Below are positions 63,562 through 64,000 of a stretch of DNA of 64,000 nt, piece by piece. Numbering within the stretch: position 1 is the first letter of the stretch; each line of letters opens with the position of its first letter. A model generated the notes under the pieces. That model had not been told where the DNA came from. It saw only the letters and a program-made list of their open reading frames with translations, and did no database searches. The translations under genes were made by a program, and so were the position numbers. The DNA is from Sinorhizobium americanum (GTDB taxonomy: Bacteria; Pseudomonadota; Alphaproteobacteria; Rhizobiales; Rhizobiaceae), in contig NZ_LNQC01000044.1 in the NCBI RefSeq assembly GCF_001651855.1, forward strand, positions 214,630 through 278,629, given 5' to 3'.

Positions 63562-63775
63562 CCGATTCGATCCTTGAATTGCGCGGGCATTATCGGATCG
63601 AGGAGTTGCTGAAAGGTTTTCGCGAAGGTCGGGCGCCTTCGTTTCTCACGTCCTCCACGACGAAGGGCGGGCCCCGTCGGAACCCGCCCCTTGTCGTCGT
63701 TTGCCTCGGTAGCTGCTATGTCACGCTCGGCGAGCGTCACACTCTTTGATGCGATCGCGCAGTAACTGCGATGCG

Positions 63776-64000
63776 TTAGCGCGTGTCGTCGCTTTTACCG
63801 GAATTGCCCGGGGTCCCGTCGCCACCGCCGTTGCCATTTCCATTATTTCCGCTGCCACCGCCACCGCCGGAGCCACCGCCACCGCCGGAGCCGCCGCTGC
63901 CGCCGGAGCCGCCGCCACCACCGGAGCCACCGCCACCACCGGAGCCGCCGCCGCCACTGCCGCCACTACCACCGGAGCCACCGCCACCGCCGGAGCCGCC
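63776..64000 (-). CDS. Glycine-rich protein, C-terminal part (cut by window edge)
   Basis: On the minus strand the frame ending in TAA at 63778-63776 gives a tail of about 74 residues, GGGGS-like repeats with Ser at regular spacing, then Asn/Gly and Asp/Thr (ending DDTR). The codon pattern (GGC/GGT/TCC) is that of a low-complexity Gly-Ser linker. The N-terminus lies outside the window, so the parent protein is unknown. The other reading frames give Ala/Val/Pro runs and are shadows. Confidence 0.6.
   Translation of the reverse strand, partial: GGSGGGGGSGGSGGSGGGGSGGGGGSGGGGGSGGSGGSGGGGGSGGGGGSGNNGNGNGGGDGTPGNSGKSDDTR

Noticed and set aside
63721..63987. Ala/Val/Pro-rich open frame on the minus strand
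   Set aside because: It is the frame-shifted shadow of the glycine-rich repeat. The Gly-Ser frame has natural codon choice and a proper charged C-terminus.
63850..64000. Short repeats at the right edge as a CRISPR array
   Set aside because: The units are 3-15 bp codon repeats without spacers; they encode Gly-Ser runs.

Overview
The window looks like chromosomal DNA of a Rhizobiales bacterium close to Sinorhizobium/Ensifer. This is judged from the high G+C, the gene order thyA - folA - hflK - hflC - degP - serB - miaA - ilvI - ilvH, a circularly permuted two-piece tmRNA gene whose tag reads ANDNYAEARLAA, and RIME-like intergenic palindromes. No insertion sequence, prophage, CRISPR array, rRNA or tRNA gene was seen.

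Layout. 1-14 kb: the end of an RND efflux permease, a GntR/FCD regulator, a branched-chain-amino-acid-type ABC transporter operon ending in a hydantoin/Asp-Glu racemase, a DUF1772 membrane protein, a D-lactate-dehydrogenase-like flavoprotein and a giant AsmA-like protein. 14-17 kb: a proteostasis island (SspB adaptor next to tmRNA), then three small hydrophilic proteins behind an EcfG-type general-stress promoter. 17-34 kb: housekeeping genes (thymidylate and folate metabolism, HflKC, DegP, SerB, MiaA, a HerA-like ATPase, an RTX protein, and acetolactate synthase ilvIH with a leader-peptide attenuator). 34-43 kb: aldo/keto reductase, two LysE-type exporters, a cobalt-type nitrile hydratase operon, an ECF sigma/anti-sigma operon, an AbrB-type permease and a RecD-like helicase.

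43-50 kb is the accessory island and the most unusual part. Five tightly packed genes encode a cyclase-homology/AAA/TPR protein, a YcaO protein, a TfuA protein, a thermolysin-like zinc protease, and a 228-residue Cys-containing protein of markedly lower G+C. YcaO plus TfuA is the pair known for peptide-backbone thioamidation or azoline formation (trifolitoxin, thioviridamide, McrA). The cluster therefore looks like an undescribed peptide/protein-modification system with its own protease and possible substrate.

50-64 kb: an EF-hand protein, a lipoprotein, a MerR regulator carrying a LuxR-like C-terminus, a winged-helix membrane regulator, DUF899, PdxJ beside a MocR regulator, DUF983, an NmrA oxidoreductase with a divergent HxlR regulator, an Asp/Glu racemase with a divergent Lrp regulator, a type II NADH dehydrogenase, an APH-type kinase, an SNase-like nuclease, and the start-less end of a glycine-rich protein cut by the window edge.
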